This document shows, in pieces, positions 63,373-64,000 of a stretch of 64,000 nucleotides of DNA (its first letter is position 1; the number at the start of each line of letters is the position of its first letter). The notes beneath the pieces were generated by a model that saw only the letters and a list, made by a program, of their open reading frames with translations, ran no database searches and was not told the origin of the DNA. The translations under genes were made by a program, and so were the position numbers. The DNA is from Micromonospora sp. WMMA1947. GTDB taxonomy: Bacteria; Actinomycetota; Actinomycetes; Mycobacteriales; Micromonosporaceae. Location: contig NZ_CP114909.1 of assembly GCF_027497355.1 (NCBI RefSeq), positions 930,001 to 994,000 of the forward strand. The letters run 5' to 3'.

Positions 63373-64000
63373 AGCGAGGTGAGGCGGGGCTGTCGGTGGT
63401 GGCCCGGCGCTGGGCCAGGGCGGCGAACGCCGTCAGGGACTCGGGGTTGGCCAGGGCGCCCTTGGCCGCCGCGCTGTCCACAGGGGTGCCCGTCAGGATC
63501 TTCTTGACCGGCACCTCCAGCTTCTTCGCGCTCAGCGTGCGGGGCACCGCCCGGACCTGGTGGATCTCGTCCGGCACGTGCCGGGGCGACAGGGCCGTAC
63601 GCAGCTCCCGGCAGATCTTCCGGCGCATCTCGTCGTCGAGTTCCAGGCCCTCGGCGAGCACCACGAACAGCAGCAGCTCACCCGCGCCGCCCTCGTCGTC
63701 CTCCAGGTGCACGACCACCGAGTCGACCACCTCGTCCAGCCCTTCGACCACCGAGTAGAACTCGGCGGTGCCGAGCCGCACCCCGCCCCGGTTGAGCGTG
63801 GCGTCGGACCGGCCGGTGATCACGCACCCGCCGCGCTCGTTCACGGTGATCCAGTCACCGTGCCGCCACACCCCGGGATAGACCTCGAAGTACGCCTCCC
63901 GGTAGCGGGCGCCGTCCGGGTCGTTCCAGAACCCGACCGGCATGCTCGGCATCGGCTCGGTGATCACCAGTTCGCCGAGCTGCCCGATCACCGCGCTGCC
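63371..64000 (-). CDS. Acetoacetyl-CoA synthetase, 3' part
   Basis: The C-terminal 210 residues or so of an acyl-CoA synthetase that runs past the window edge. It has GRSDATLNRGGVRLGTAEFYSVVEGLDEVVDSVVVHL and the catalytic Lys segment RTLSAKKLEVPVKKIL, which match the acetoacetate-CoA ligase (AacS) branch. It activates acetoacetate to acetoacetyl-CoA. Its stop overlaps the end of a dispersed palindrome, so the repeat supplies both stop and probable terminator. Confidence 0.85.
   Translation of the reverse strand, partial: GSAVIGQLGELVITEPMPSMPVGFWNDPDGARYREAYFEVYPGVWRHGDWITVNERGGCVITGRSDATLNRGGVRLGTAEFYSVVEGLDEVVDSVVVHLEDDEGGAGELLLFVVLAEGLELDDEMRRKICRELRTALSPRHVPDEIHQVRAVPRTLSAKKLEVPVKKILTGTPVDSAAAKGALANPESLTAFAALAQRRATTDSPASPR

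Overview
The window is about 72-75% G+C with heavy third-position G/C bias, GTG starts, four-base ATGA/GTGA gene overlaps, Tat signals, a WhiB protein, coenzyme F420 genes and DUF3499. This points to an actinomycete, most likely Micromonosporaceae (Micromonospora-like). No rRNA, tRNA, CRISPR array, replication origin or large biosynthetic cluster was seen.

Layout. 0-9.6 kb: an RDD membrane protein tail, the EfeUOB iron importer behind an IdeR/DtxR-type iron box, S-adenosylhomocysteinase, then manA, a CDF metal transporter, a SIS-domain sugar-phosphate protein and a Trm112-like protein. 9.8-18.5 kb: a surface protein, endonuclease V, then a polymorphic-toxin locus made of a YbaB/EbfC protein, a WXG100-like protein, a 1399-residue toxin with a papain-like deamidase domain and a C-terminal RelA/SpoT-like synthetase domain, and its probable immunity protein. 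Beside it lies a fused immunity/deaminase gene. 18.5-22.8 kb: an aldehyde dehydrogenase and a GABA pathway pair. 22.8-29.3 kb: a secreted tandem-repeat protein and a vancomycin-resistance-like cluster of response regulator, kinase, acyltransferase-PLP enzyme fusion, D-Ala ligase and VanX-type dipeptidase. 29.5-33.3 kb: a GAF regulator with an aldehyde dehydrogenase and DUF779. 33.4-35.9 kb: an AbiEi/DUF559 protein and an IS110-family element with a structured leader. 35.9-47.3 kb: a polyamine uptake and catabolism region (potABCD, two PuuB-like oxidases, agmatinase-family enzyme, aminotransferase, Lrp regulator). 47.4-64 kb: DUF3499, zincin-like protein, WhiB2, a DUF4331 trio, F420 genes fbiC, fbiA and fbiB, an ArsR-type regulator, NUDIX, manC, a glycosyltransferase, a TIGR03089 protein and the end of acetoacetyl-CoA synthetase.

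The two edge blocks resemble the mycobacterial run sahH-manA-SIS-(pmmA)-DUF3499-zincin-whiB2-fbiA-fbiB-manC-TIGR03089 (recalled from memory). The roughly 38 kb between 9.7 and 47.4 kb looks like accessory material inserted where pmmA would be expected. Small palindromic repeats (about 61-78 bp) recur between genes. The strongest candidates for something new are the deamidase plus RelA/SpoT toxin with its immunity protein, and the van-like cluster whose racemase-like enzyme is a fold-type II PLP protein fused to a membrane acyltransferase.
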